A stretch of 64,000 nt of DNA from Panax quinquefolius (GCA_020205615.1 CM035170.1:40053807-40117806), one strand, 5' to 3'. Positions 13,561 to 25,925 are shown, numbered from the stretch's first letter. The notes: generated by a model not told the origin, from the letters alone. Numbers and translations are program-made.

Positions 13561-14164
13561 AACTTTTTCTATTAAAGTTGGCTCTGTGCGTATACTTGAC
13601 ATCATCGCACTTATTCCCCGCATATGATCTTCTACTCAACGCGTCACTACCACGTTCGCTTTTTCGGGATGGTATTGAATAGTGTGGTCGTAGTCTTTCA
13701 ATAGCTCGAGCCAGCGTCACGCCAGCATGTTGAGTTCTTTTGAGTGAAGAAATATTTAAGGCTTTTATGGTCCGAATATATCTCCACTTTCTCTCCATAT
13801 AGATAGTGCCTCCATATCTTTAGCGCAAAAAACGCATTGCCGCTTAACTCTAGATCATGAGTAGGATAATTCCTCTCATATTTTTTAAGTTGTCATGAGG
13901 CATAGGCTATGACTTTCCCACGTTGCATGAGAACACATCCTAACCCTTTTCCCGAAGCATCATTTGAGATAACAAATCCATCAAGAACCAGATGGTATTG
14001 TTAGAACAAAGCCGAAATAAGTCTCCTCTTAAGCTCTTGGAAACTCTTCTCGCATTCTTCGCTCCAAACGAATTTTGTATCCTTCCGAAGTTAGTTGGAT
14101 TAATGGAGTAGTGATTCGAGAAAACCCTTCCACGAATCTCTCGATAATAACCAACTAAGCCCAA
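13561..14164 (-). pseudogene. RNase H region, C2
   Basis: Degenerate RNase H between RT and integrase. 13940-14164 carries the RT end and the start of RNase H. 13559-13798 ends with the family-typical SDALSRR (VADALSRK type) and upstream [14 protein letters not shown], an altered form of the usual tether sequence. The frame shifts at least twice. Its role in the family is removal of the RNA template during reverse transcription. Confidence 0.65.
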
Positions 14165-14900
14165 AAACTACGTACTTGATCACCGACTTTGGTTGTTCCA
14201 ACTTTGTATTGCTTCAATCTTATTTGGATCAGCAGATACTCCATGTTTCGACACCATGTGCCCAAGGAATGCTACTTCCTCAAGCGAACTCACATTTCTT
14301 CAACTTGGCATAAAGCTTGTTTTCACGAAGCCTTTGGAGTACCAAATTTTAAATGGTGCTCATGATCTTCACGACTTTTGGAATATATGAGGATGTCATC
14401 AATAAAGACAACAACGAACTGATCCAAATATTCCTTGAATACTCGGTTCATCATATCCATGAAAGCCGCAGGAGCCTTAGTCAATCCGAAAGACATGACT
14501 AAGAATTCATAATGCCTGCACTAGAGTTCTAAAGGCGTCTTTGGAATATCCTTAGTTCTAATCTTGATTTGATGATATCCGTAAGCGAAGATCGATCTTT
14601 GAAAAAAATTGTGCCCCTCAGTAATCGGGTCAAACAAGTCATCAATACGAGGTAGAGGATACCTATTCTTGATGGTGACATGGTTCAATTCCAGATAGTC
14701 AATACAAAGTCGCATACTCCCGTCTTTCTTCTTTTTACAAATAAAACAGAGGAGCACCCCAAGGAGATCTTCTGAAGTATAATGAAACCGATGTCTAACA
14801 ATTCCTGTAGTTGGACCTTTAACTCCACAAGTTCAATAGGAGCCATTCGATATGGGGTTTTAGAAATGGGCTTTGTACCAGTTCAAGATCAATAAAGAAT
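14165..14900 (-). pseudogene. Reverse transcriptase, C2
   Basis: RT palm and fingers region. [17 protein letters not shown] and [12 protein letters not shown] are at 14600-14740. The catalytic block [11 protein letters not shown] reads near 14360-14415. At about 14600-14610 a run of A (T on the coding strand) puts motif A out of frame: the KIDLR reading exists in one frame and YGYHQIKIR in another. A stop and a frameshift also separate TPLEL (14521) from the downstream [10 protein letters not shown] reading. Clearly dead, but all core RT motifs can still be found. Confidence 0.8.
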
Positions 14901-15086
14901 TCAACTTCACGTTCGGGGGTAGATGCGGGAAGTTCTTCAGAAAACGTCTGGAAAGTCAATAACAACGAGAATATTATTCAAATTTGACGTGTCTTTATTC
15001 AAATCCATAACATGGGCTAAGAAAGCTTGACATCCGCTTTTCAATAAAACGAATAGCTTTATGATTAGATATAGCGTTGATTGATT

Positions 15087-15430
15087 TTAATGGTTTAGTT
15101 GCTTGAGTGAGTACAACAGTTGGTTAGGAATATGAAAACTAACAACCTTACAAAAACAATCAATTTTAGCATGATGAGTAGTTAACCAATCAATCCCTAA
15201 AATCACATCAAAAGCAAGTATCTTTAAAGAGATAAGGACAACGGTAAGGTGATGGTGCCAACTTGAATCAAACAAGATTTATAAACAAATGGATGTAATG
15301 AAAGTTTCTCTAACGGAGTTTCCACAGATAGGTTAAAGTCTAATTTCTCCCGAGTCAAGTTTAAACGTTGAGCACAAGCAGTGAGAGATAAATGAATGGG
15401 TAGCACCCAGATCAAGTAAGGTATAAACTT
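15087..15430 (-). pseudogene. Aspartic protease, C2
   Basis: Retropepsin-like protease between gag and RT. HSFI-type sequence (LSLTACAQRLNL), then EKLDFNLSVETPL, then FDVILGIDWLTTHHAKIDC. The last motif is the conserved protease end of plant gypsy elements. The active-site DTG is not readable in a clean frame here, while the homologous copy at 50347-50697 retains DTGSTHSF. A frameshift lies near 15240. Confidence 0.7.
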
Positions 15431-15493
15431 CGCAAGAATTTATAAATAGCTTACCCGTGATCACCTCGTTTGGGTTCCTCGCATTTTGACCGA

Positions 15494-16671
15494 TCACAAC
15501 AAACGCTCTTCCGAGAACCGTTGACTTTGACTTTTCGGGATAGTCTTTGAGTCACCGTCCCCCATTGAACTAGGTTTCGCTTCTGCATAATCTAGAGCGA
15601 TATGTCCTTCCTTTCCACAATTATAGCATACCTTGAACTGTTGTGGGCAATTTGACCGATATGTCCCTCTTTCCGCATTTATAGCATATGACCGGTGGTC
15701 GTTCTCCTCCTTAGAACCGATTCTTCGCCAAGACCTTTGCGTCTTCACATGGTCGTTGTTAAATTTCCTCTTTTAAAATCTCCTCCTAACTCGCTTCTTC
15801 TATTTTTCGCTATGATTACCACCAGAGTGGTTACCATTTTTGTCCGATTTTTTTCTTTCTCCATTGGTTATCGTTGTTTTGTTGACTGCTATCTCCGGTA
15901 TGATCCTAATTGTGGTCCCTCGATTGACCGTACTCGTTATCTCGCTCTAATAATTGAGCCCTATTTACAATATCTGAATAGAGAGAAAATTTATGAGAAA
16001 TGAGATATTGTCGTATGCCGGGTTTCAAACCTCTCAAAACATCCGCGTCATACTTTCCTCATTCTCCACCAAATGAGGTGCAAACCTAGATAACTCTGCA
16101 AACTTCGCCTCGTACTAGGACACCGTCATGTTGTTTTGTTCTTATCTAATGAACTCCACTTCCTTCATATGATGAACACTTTCAGGAAAGTATTTGTCAT
16201 TAAATAGTTTCTGGAACGTCTCCCAAGATATATCTTTGAGTGCGGCTAGATGTATGTACGCCACGACTCCCACCAAGAGTCCGCTTTCGCCACGGAATAT
16301 AAAGGTGGCGAATGGAACTTTCTGTTCCTCGTGCATCCCAAGATATCGAATATCTTAGTAATTTGCTTGACCCATGTTTCCGCCATGATCGGATCGGCTT
16401 TCCTAAAATTCGGTGGTCCCAACTCTTTGAAGCGCTTGCTTTTTGTGACAACTTGTGAATTGCTATCATTTCCTCCAAGATTTTGAACACGAAGTCTCCT
16501 CGTCGATTTTGCATGAATCGCAAAAAGCTTCTAAACATCCCTCGTTCATCATCCGCCGGTGGTGTTGTTGTTCATGGGAGGAACATTGTCACCACTGTTA
16601 CACGTTCTCCTCGTTGGTGAGTACAAAGCCTCCCCGGTCTCATTTCCATCATTAATATTCTCAATCGACAT
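15494..16671 (-). pseudogene. Gag with zinc knuckle, C2
   Basis: Nucleocapsid/capsid precursor. The likely start ATG is at 16671 (minus), matching the start of the C4 copy in context. The retrotransposon gag domain reads at 16142-16538 in two frames, with EEQKVPFATF and FNDKYFPESVHHMKEVEF. A CCHC knuckle CYNCGKEGHIALD is at about 15600-15640. Several frameshifts and stops are present. Confidence 0.78.
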
Positions 16672-16846
16672 TCTCAAATACCGTCATAAAACAAGGGTTA
16701 ATTAAGAAAATCAATATATCACATAATATCCCTATATATGACTTGACTAACTAACAAATAAGCTTAGGTAGGACACACTAGCGAAGGATTTAGTCGTCTC
16801 TCCCTCCTAGTTCTATTCCCGATCTCCACCGGAGATCATATCCTAA

Positions 16847-16857
16847 GCTCGATACCA
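16847..16857 (-). other. Primer binding site, C2
   Basis: Minus-strand TGGTATCGAGC lies 2 nt inside the 5' LTR. It resembles the initiator-Met tRNA primer site (TGGTATCAGAGC type) used by many plant gypsy elements, with mismatches. Confidence 0.75.
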
Positions 16858-17120
16858 ACCGTGACGCCCCCAAAAATAGGTATACATCACCCATTTCGAG
16901 TTGTCAATACATGGTATGTAAACAACTACAACTTTATTATTACAACAGTAAAACTGTGAGTTTGAATACAAATATTATCTTCTAGACAATATCTATACTC
17001 AAATAAATCCTCATCACATTTATTGATACATTATTTTACAAAAATGGTGAGGACTACTAAACAACTCTCTCTAGAACCTTCAATCCATACCCCGACTCGT
17101 ACTCGCTATATTCTCGCCTC

Positions 17121-17942
17121 CTGAGAAGAAAAATGGAACAAAAAGGAAAAGGGTGAGCTCAACTAGCCCAGTAAAGAATATTATGACTAAGATAATATAC
17201 AACAAATTATCGTTAGTCTTCAACAGGAAAAATCTAATAGAATACAATAGACAACAAGTTTTAAATCAATATTCGCAGCGGAAATAATAATTCATTAGAA
17301 GAGTTAAGTAGAGAATGCAAACTACTATCTTCTATATATGAATTTAAAAGTTCATCTTCTATCTTTTATCCCTTTAACATCAATCAATATATATCTGGAA
17401 TCAAATATTCATCTTTGCACTACAGGCCAAAGATATTCATCAGTTGGTCATGTTCATCTAAACACCTATTCATCTTTGCACTACGGGCCAAAAATATTCT
17501 TCAGAAATCATTCATCTTTGCACTACAGGCCAAAGATATTCAATAATATCATCATTTAAGACTGAGGATGATGAAAAATATTTTTAAAGAAACGAATCTA
17601 GTGAAACAAAATTACAAGGATTAAGGATTCGTACTTTGTTTTATCCATGTCCAAAAATACCTCAAAAATAATTATAGTGGTGTAAAATTCAAGAATGATC
17701 AAAACATGGACACAATCAAAGCTAGTATCCATAATAGATATTTTGGACGAAAACAAAAAAAAATAATTTTTCTGTGAATAGTGCCGTATTCGTGAATAGT
17801 GCCGTATATGTGAATAGTGTCGTATACGTGAATAGTAACCCCGACACAAAAAGTTCCAAATTTGATTAAAAGTTCAGATCAATACTTTGGCATAATGATA
17901 TTAGAAGAAATAATATCATTTTAAAAAAATAATATCCCTTAC
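17121..17942 (-). other. Candidate leader intron, C2 5' LTR
   Basis: Donor CGAG|GTAAGGG, about 160 nt downstream of the TATA box. Near the 3' side are GAGCTCACCCTTTTCC and then TTCTTCTCAG|GAGG. The length would be 822 nt and the hairpin array lies inside it. Splicing is inferred from conserved sites only. Confidence 0.4.
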
Positions 17943-18102
17943 CTCGAAAGATCAGTACTTCTAGCTGAAACACCGGATATAGGCTATGACTTGAACTTGC
18001 ACCGTATAGCAATACTCAAAATACTCACAAGAATACGCTCGATAATATATAGAGAGAAAACTTTAGTTTCTGGTGTAATTTTCAATTCTAACCTAAGCAC
18101 CC

Positions 18103-18110
18103 TATTTATA
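18103..18110 (-). promoter_or_regulatory. TATA box, C2 5' LTR
   Basis: Minus-strand TATAAATA, the promoter that would have driven the element's genomic RNA. Confidence 0.7.
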
Positions 18111-19448
18111 GGAAAATGCTTAGAACACCAAAGCAGAAAATTTAATAAAATATAAATATATATATCAAAATTCCTATACCACTCTTGAAATCTGATTTCA
18201 GCTCAATAAGCACATGCCACATTCTAGAAAAAGTAAGAAAAATGTTTTCTAATTTAAAATAATTTAAACTTCCAAAAATCAATTATTTCAGAGCTTCGGA
18301 ACTTCAATAATTCACAATAAATAGCCCTTTTGTTAGAAAATTCTAAACTAGCGACTTTTTATAGGAAATTCAATTCTCTACAACTTTACAGAAGAAAGAT
18401 TTTCCAAATTCCAAACAGAAATTGACCGAAATCCACAAACAAGTGATTTTACAGGCTATAATCAAATTTCAGTCAAAAAATAGGGTCCACCGACACATAA
18501 AACATGCTTTAAATATTTATGGTAACAAAAATACTCCTCCTCCACATATACTCATATATCCCACATTCATCGTAAAAACATCATCATTATTATATTATTA
18601 AAATATAATAATATATTTAAATAAATTATTTTATTAGAAAAAGATAAAATTTCAATTTTCAACAATTGTCACATTAAAATTTTCTCCATCTATATCCACA
18701 TAAAATCAATATTTTCTCATCATATGAATCAATAATTAATTATTTACAAATAATATTACGTAATCACAATATTAACAACCGTGCGGTCCCAGAAAGAGGG
18801 CTTTCAATAAGAATTTCTCCTCATGGCGCAATTAGGTGAGCAAACCTCTCCTTAGATAGAACTTTCTAGACATCGCTAATAATGTTATCTAATAATATTA
18901 TTCACATAATATGAATTATTGCTTCGATAATGAAAAATACTTTTGTAATGACAATTATGAAACAACATCAATATAAAATATCAACGCAACAATTATTAAA
19001 TCAATAAAATAAAATCTTTGAAGCAATTAATTCATCGTAACTATTATTGAGTAGTGCCTTCTTCACGTAAGAATCAATAATTTGTGTAATCTGGTGTACT
19101 CTTTGTGTGTTAACCAACCGAGTATTTTAACAATATTAATTCAGTAATAACTACGCCTTTATTTTTAAATAACTTATATTTTCGTTTTTCTTCATGCAAT
19201 CGCTTTTCAGTTATGGGGCCCATACATGGTTACTGCGTCGTCATATAAATATTCCCGAAAAGATCTTAATATTCCACGACCATACGAATATTCCCCGACA
19301 CCAATGAATATTTTATAACCACTTGCTTATTTTGAAATATTTGCGTATTTTACCCATAACTATCCACATTAATCAAATCAACCCTTACTATTTCAAAATA
19401 ATAAATAGAGAAAATTAAATTTCATTAATAACAAGTTGGGGTCTTACA

Positions 19449-20050
19449 CTTGGGGTTTAGGGTTTGAACCCTTAGGTTTTAAAAATAATTTCTAGAATTT
19501 CCAAATTAGGTTTTCAAAATAAAAAATTAATGTTTCTAATTATAATTAGAATTTTCTAATTATATTAAAATTTCTTAATCATAATTTAAATCTTGATAAT
19601 TAGGATTAGTATTTCCTAATTAAAATTACTAATTTAGCAATTAAATCCATAACTGTACATTAGGGTTTCTGACGGAACAATTAGGGTTAAAAAATTTGAA
19701 ATTAGGGTTTGCTAATTAATTAAGTTTTACCCTAATTAATATTATAATTAATAGCACTTAAGAATTATAATTATCCTTTAAGTTCGCAGATTAGGGTTTC
19801 AAATTTCCGGAATCTAAAATTAGGGTTTCCAGATATGGTATTAGGGTTTCTAATAATCAATTAGGGTTTCGAGTAATTCATTAGGGTTTTCCCTAATAAA
19901 TTTATAATTAAGGACGTTTAAACTTATTCATAGCATTTAAATTCTCGAATTAGGGTTTTCAATATCCGAATTAGGGTTTCGAATACCCGAAACTGAAATT
20001 AGGGTTTCCAAAACTGGTTTTTGGGTTTCTTGTTAATTGCTAGGGTTTTC
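19449..20050 (-). promoter_or_regulatory. Telo-box-like array in U3, family D 3' LTR
   Basis: About a dozen copies of TTAGGGTTT (minus AAACCCTAA), mostly spaced 15-60 nt apart in AT-rich sequence, not a head-to-tail telomere. AAACCCTAA matches the plant telo-box bound by telomere-repeat-binding factors. The array lies upstream of the transcribed part of the LTR, that is in U3, and recurs at 25262-25925. Confidence 0.6.
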
Positions 20051-20352
20051 TAACCGAACGTTGACGTTCTTAATATATACTTATGGTTTTTTACAGGTAT
20101 CGTTTATCTGGTCAACCCTTGACCCATAACCACATTCTGAATACATAAATGATCATATACATAGAACATAAACACGTATACACTTAATCCTTAATAATTC
20201 ACCTAAATCCTTCACAGAATTTTGAAATCCTCAAAATTCTATCTTAAAAATATCAAACACATACACTAATTTTCTGTCTAGGTTCTAATTTTGAACCTTA
20301 AATTAATTAATTAAAATTTTTAATAAATTTCTTAAATTCTCGGGTTGTCACA

Positions 20353-22142
20353 TTCACCCTTTCTTTTAAAAATTTCGTCCCCAAAATTTACCATACACCT
20401 TACACCTTACACCATACTGCTTACACCATTCACACACATTATCACATGCTACCCAATACACCACTCACAAGAGTAAAAATTTTCAAATTTTGCTGAGGAG
20501 TCATATAGACTATTTGTGTGTCATTTTCGCAAAGGTTATATGGAAATTCATCCACAAACTGGCATAACTTACGAACACAAAGGGTGATTAGCCCGATATG
20601 ACTTGTACTGATCAAGTACTGCTGGTCGGAATAATTTGTTCCTCTTATCCGCCTTAGGCGCACAAAATTTCTTACCTCAGTCTTATTAGATTCTGCACCA
20701 AAGCAATTTGGCTCGGGAAATTTCTTTCAATGAACACTTAGAGTTTTCATAAACATTAGTCTAGCTGAATCGAATAGCATAAACTCATATCAATCATTCA
20801 ATTCAGTCGAATTATTTATGTGTAGCCAAACCCCGTTGGTAAATTAAAAATTTTGAAAAGATTTTCGAGAATGACGTCATGATGTCGTACTATATTAACA
20901 GTCCATTTGAGGATGCCGTCATCGTATGACTTTGTCATAACACATCATACAATAGTGGAATAACGATTTTAGATCAAATTCACACTAAGTATTCATGTAT
21001 TTACAACTCCATCAACTTTTTATCATCTCTGCACCAGGTTACATGGTACAGAAGTGATAAATAAAATATATTTTGATATTTCAAATCATTTGCGTCTAGC
21101 TGAAATAAGTAGCATAGACTATACTTTAAACCATTTCAAAAATGATTACGAGTCTACAATTTTTTTTTCAAAAGCACATAGTGTGTATTTAGCTTGATGT
21201 CAAAATTTCGAAGTCTAGCATAGCTAGGAGTTTTGAAAAACTTATGTCTCCACTAATAATCATTTGCTTAACAATCTATCTGTTCCTATAATCCTCAATA
21301 CTCCATTTACACACAACTATACCCAGTTCGTCAAACCACACTTATGAGTTCATTTACTTGCCACAATCATATGAGTTTAAGAACTTATCCTAGTCAGACC
21401 TTTGGTGTCCATTCGATGAGGGGTTCATAAACATTTCATATAACTATGAATCAAGAATGTCACATAAGTATGAGTTTTAAGAACTCGTACTTAACCTTAT
21501 ATTCTATACCTATAACATATCTATCTGTTATACACATGAGAAAGGAATCACCCTCTTAACATGCATATATCAAATAGTGCGACACAAACATTTCAATGAT
21601 TATCATTGTCAGAACTAAGTAGTTATTATACCAAGTACAATTCCCCGCCCACACAAGGAATCATACAACTCAGCTGCCAACGTGAATCCTCAATTGAATT
21701 CTCACCTAACACTAACTCCTTTCTCAATACAAATTTCATTTAATCCGTATTCATAATCATTTCCTGAATCTATACCAATTCACACAGCAATCTTGTTGTA
21801 AACTTTCTAATCATCAGATTGATTCTTTTCCCTGCTATCAATTTATCAGATCACGGAGTGATCTCATCGTATATTTTTCGATTCATTTCTATATCTTGAT
21901 CGTTTTGTTTTACGATCTCCTAGCACTGTACTTTTAGTTTTTTAGACTCGATCTATTCATCACTACTGTTCAACTTTATTATCAGAGTTAGGGAACTCTG
22001 TATTTTTATAACTCGCCGAGATTCGTCTTTGAATCTTACCGACCGACTAACCCTATTTGAGTTAGATCTTAACCTAATCACTGTGGTTATTAGTCTAAGG
22101 TATCACTACCCTAGGTTTATAACCAACAGCTTTGATACCAAC
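20353..22142 (-). other. Internal region of the family D element, non-coding
   Basis: 1.79 kb between the LTRs. It starts (minus) with a PBS and ends with a purine tract (AAAAGAAAGGGTGAAT, 20353-20368). No gag, protease, RT or integrase motif could be read in any frame. The longest open frame (20442-20663, minus, 73 codons) has no recognisable domain. Probably only packaging and priming signals remain. Confidence 0.75.
22129..22140 (-). other. Primer binding site, family D element
   Basis: Minus-strand TGGTATCAAAGC lies 2 nt from the 5' LTR end, like an initiator-Met tRNA primer site. Confidence 0.8.
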
Positions 22143-23841
22143 TGTGAGAGCCCCAAATCTGGGTCCCAAATCACCGTGGATTCGGTTCAATCATTCTAAC
22201 ACTATTACTATATTTGCGAAAGATATAAACATAAATTGTTTATGCAATACATTACACACTATTCCCCAAGGTCGAGTAAGCTTAATTTATACACAATTCA
22301 TAACTTAACTAACACATAACATTATTATCATTCAATACTATTACAAATTAATCGCGCACATTAACTTTATGATGGAACTATCTTTAACCTTTCCTTGTAT
22401 CCGACGCATTCGCCTTAATCTGCAATGTTTTATCATGATATAGCAAGGGTGAGCATAAGATTGCCCAGCAAGTTTAAGTTTAATAATTTAACGATATATC
22501 ATGATTGAAAGAATCCGAAAAATAAGCTGGCTATAATTCAACAATATACTTGTGAACTAGTAGGAACAAACTTTTGACTGAACAAGTATTAAACATGAAC
22601 AAATATATCTGGACCGAATAGTAATGAAGGTGATCAGCCTTTTATACCTGACTTATACATGTAATATGTACAGAGTACAATACTATAATGGCAATCAGCA
22701 ATGATTAACCATAAGCATATCTGAATGAAACAACTCTTAGTAGAGTTAAGTAAAAACTTGCCTGAACAGTTGATTACTGCTACGCAATATATATCGTTTT
22801 ATCTGAAAATCTAATATTAGTAATATAGATCTTCAATATTAGAATAATATCATCACAATATAATACTATTATATATATATATATATATAATAACCTAAAC
22901 ACATAATCACATAACCCTATCAGTCTATAACACACATAAGACTCGGTATTAAATCAAACTATTTCAGTCTAACTTGAATAAAACACAATTTCGACATCCC
23001 GACTAGCCTAATAAGACAATACTCGAGTTTAAGTTCAATTAAACTCGCTTAAACACTTAACAATTATCTTAGATAATTTTAATCACGATCAAAATAATTT
23101 TTCATAAGCTCGTAATAATTTTAAATAATTATTACTATTTATCATAATTTTCAATCACTTATAACGTATTTAAATAATATAAATACCACAAAATTCCTTT
23201 ATCATTAATATTTATATAATACTCAATATTAATGGAAATCATAACATAATATTATAATATAGTTATATTATTACAAAGTATTTTAATCCCTAAAAATCAT
23301 ATTTATATGATTTTATACGATTAAATCCATTATCGATAATTGATATTAATATTAAAATATTAATATTTTCATTACAAAATATCAAAAGTTATATTTTATA
23401 ACTTAAAATATTTTTATAATACTTAAATCATTTTTATATGATTTATCAAACATTAATTCTATTTTTCCACAATATATTTAATATATTTATTAAATAAACT
23501 AATTATCATTAATATTGATTAATTAATAAAATTCATCAAAATATATTAAAAGTCATTTGAAAATATCTTTAAATATTTTCTTATACCATAATATGATTTT
23601 TCATGTATTAAAATCATTTTAAATAATTTATTTAATATTATAATTAAATAAATTAAATACCATTTATATTCCAAAAATATTAAATATTTACTTAAATATA
23701 CTCAAAATAATTAAAAACTATTTTCAGACTTTAAAATAATATTTTAAAATTTATTTTGTATTTTTAATAATTAAAAACTATATAATTCGATTTATTTAAT
23801 TAAACTAATTATTTTCGGAATTTAATAATTATTAAAATAGC

Positions 23842-23869
23842 CCTATAGCGACAGAACCGTCGCTATAGG
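23842..23869. repeat. 11-bp perfect inverted repeat CCTATAGCGAC
   Basis: CCTATAGCGAC, a 6-nt loop, then GTCGCTATAGG, immediately before the hairpin modules. Solo LTR H has a degraded counterpart at 34185-34222. The 3' LTR of the same element keeps only one arm near 8160. Confidence 0.75.
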
Positions 23870-23871
23870 TG

Positions 23872-24800
23872 TTGTTGAGCCTGTTCTTCATCAACCCAGA
23901 ACTTCATGTCAGTGTGTATGCTAGCTAGTTTGACCACAATTAAAACTTATATATTGTTGTTATCTGGGATGTTTAATGCAATAATGAGGTAGTACAGATG
24001 TAGTAATACAATCTTAAACAAATTACATGGCCAAAACATGAACAACCTGCAAGATCTAAGCTACAGAAACACTTGTCAGACATGTTCTTGAGTTTCTGGG
24101 CTGCCCAGAAACTCAAGCAGTTCGAAGGTACAACTTTGCAGCCTTGAATTATCTTTGCGTTTCATGACTTGTTTATGTGATGTTAAGGTTCAAATATATA
24201 GTAGTTATGTCAAGCTACAACAAAAATTCAACAGATAAACTTAACAACCTCAAAACAGTAGGATCTAGGTCAGTTAAACTAGGCCACAACAACTATTCTT
24301 GAACATTTCTGGAAAACCCAGAAATGTTTTTGAGCAGTTTGGTCAACGGTGATTTGACCACCAATAATTTTGATTCTGAGAATGATCTGAGTGATCTAAT
24401 GGTTTGGATGTGTAGTTCTTATACCATTCTACAAGGCTAAAACAATAATATGACCTGTCTATCTAAACACAGCAAGATCTGAACCCACAAAAATCGTTGT
24501 CAGGCGTTCTGGAAATTCTGGGTTTAACCAGAAACTAATTTTCGTGGCCAATCAACGCACTTTGACTACATATAACAAGAAATCAAGACATGATATGACC
24601 CTGATTCCAGTTTCAGATCACAGTCCTCATGTCATAGAACAGATCCAAAACATAAAACACACGAAACTTCTAACACATAAAGATTTAAAGCCTCTGACAT
24701 TCGCTTGTCAAGTCATAATTTTCCAGTTTTCCAGATTTTTGAAAAATGCTATTTCGTGCACTTTGATGTTATGGATTCACTATATAGCAACCCAGGTCAT
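23872..24800 (-). repeat. Four ~210-bp hairpin modules, family D 5' LTR
   Basis: Module starts at about 23875, 24086, 24297 and 24505. Each opens with a TTCTGGG/CCCAGAA inverted repeat (24086-24118 has a 14-bp stem). They share downstream blocks (GGTCAACGG, TTGATTCTGA, TGTAGTTCTTATACC, AACAATAA, AAGATCTAAG). Unit identity is low, so the array is old or under structural rather than sequence constraint. Confidence 0.6.
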
Positions 24801-25261
24801 CAAGTGACACCTTCTAACACAACTTTAAACAAAAGATCATAACAAATAACATGGATCACATAATTTCTAAAATTTTAGGGCTTCTACCACTTTGAGCTTT
24901 GATCTTGGATTCTGACTTCTGATTTTGATATTGGCTTGATATGAAATGATTATGGCTTTATTTTTGACTGACTTCCTCTCAAAATTTCGGAGGTTGAAGA
25001 GAGAGAAAGGGTCTTGGCTAAAATGAACACAAAAGAATGATTTTTCTTACTTTAATCTTTTAACTTTTTGATTCCATGGGCCAAGAATGTTGCAATGTGG
25101 CCTCATGGTTGATTTGTGGTGTAGTGGGACACTTGTCAAGTCCCCATGGTGAAACACCACACAAATTAACCAAATATCTTATACTTACTAAATAATGAAA
25201 AAAGGGTAAAATGATCATTTGAATTTTAATTTTAATGACAACATGGTCTTTTGTCCCAAAC

Positions 25262-25925
25262 CGGCCTTAGGGTTTCAACCCTTTAGGGTTTAGGGTTTGA
25301 ACCCTTAGGTTATAAAAATAATTTTTAGAATTTCCAAATTTGGTTTTCAAAATAGAAAATTAATATTTCTAAATTAGAATTAGAATTTTCTAATTATATT
25401 AAAATTTATCATAATTTAAATCTTGCTAATTAGGATTAGTATTTCCTAATTAAAATTACTAATTTAGCAATTAAATCCATAATTGTACATTATGGTTTCT
25501 AACGGAACAATTAGGGTTCAAAAATTTGAAATTAGGGTTTGCTAATTAATTAAGCTTTACCCTAATTAATATTATAATTAATAGCACTTAAGCATTATAA
25601 TTATCCTTTAAGTTCCCAGATTAGGGTTTCAAATATCTAGAATCTAAAATTAGGGTTTCCAGATATGGTATTACGGTTTTCTAATAATCAATTAGGGTTT
25701 CGAGTAATTCATTAGGGTTTTCCCTAATAAATTTATAATTAATGACGTTTAAACTTATTCATAACATTTAAATTCTCGAATTAGGGTTTTCAATATCCGA
25801 ATTAGGGTTTCGAATACCCGGAACTAAAATTAGGGTTTTCGAAATCGGTTTTAGGGTTTCTTGTTAATCGCTAGGGTTTTCTAACCGAACGTTGACGTTC
25901 TTAATATATACCTAGTTAGGGTTTG
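25262..25925 (-). promoter_or_regulatory. Telo-box-like array in U3, family D 5' LTR
   Basis: At least a dozen TAGGGTTT copies (AAACCCTA in the element's sense), collinear with those at 19449-20050. Some have drifted (TTACGGTTT, TTATGGTTT). They stand upstream of the transcribed LTR part. Confidence 0.6.

Larger units (their letters stand above)
9497..19448 (-). mobile_element. Full-length decayed Ty3/gypsy chromovirus (C2)
   Basis: Target duplications CTTGG lie at 9492-9496 and 19449-19453. The 3' LTR is 9497-12098 and the 5' LTR is 16860-19448. The internal region reads gag, protease, RT, RNase H, integrase and chromodomain-like tail on the minus strand, which is the Ty3/gypsy order. The sequence of the integrase tail points to a Tekay/Del-like chromovirus. 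Every domain is broken by frameshifts and stops, so the copy is not autonomous. It inserted into the 3' LTR of the family D element. Confidence 0.93.
16860..19448 (-). repeat. 5' LTR of chromovirus C2
   Basis: 2589 bp, with the family C ends. TATA box at 18103-18110, donor-like CGAGGTAAGGG (GT at 17942-17941), acceptor-like TTCTTCTCAG at 17121, hairpin units at 17405-17545 and the ACTATTCAC array at 17775-17840. Right flank CTTGG equals the left target duplication. Confidence 0.92.
6442..20352 (-). repeat. 3' LTR of the family D element (interrupted)
   Basis: About 3.95 kb once the nested element and one target copy (9492-19448) are removed. It is collinear with the 5' LTR at 22143-26187, with scattered substitutions and small indels. 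It carries the acceptor-like region (6720-6760), the hairpin modules (8160-9060), a donor-like GTGGTAAAAACC (about 9117) and the telo-box region (19449-20050). The 11-bp inverted repeat kept in the 5' LTR has lost one arm here (around 8160). Confidence 0.85.
22420..24887 (-). other. Candidate leader intron, family D 5' LTR
   Basis: Donor-like CAAAGTG|GTAGAAGCC; the 3' LTR copy has GTAAAAAC. The acceptor-like end ACATTGCAG|ATTAAGG lies about 35 nt after GCTCACCCTTGC. All hairpin modules lie within the 2.5-kb span. The donor aligns in position with the one in solo LTR H. Confidence 0.38.

Noticed and set aside
13374..13562. Plus-strand ORFs within C2 (also 14193-14390, 15695-16003, 16250-16655)
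   Set aside because: They are antisense to recognisable integrase, RT and gag sequence of the minus-strand element.
19449..20050. Interstitial telomere (chromosome fusion site)
   Set aside because: The TTAGGGTTT motifs are scattered with unrelated spacers and recur at the same place in the other LTR of one element, so they belong to U3 and not to a telomere.
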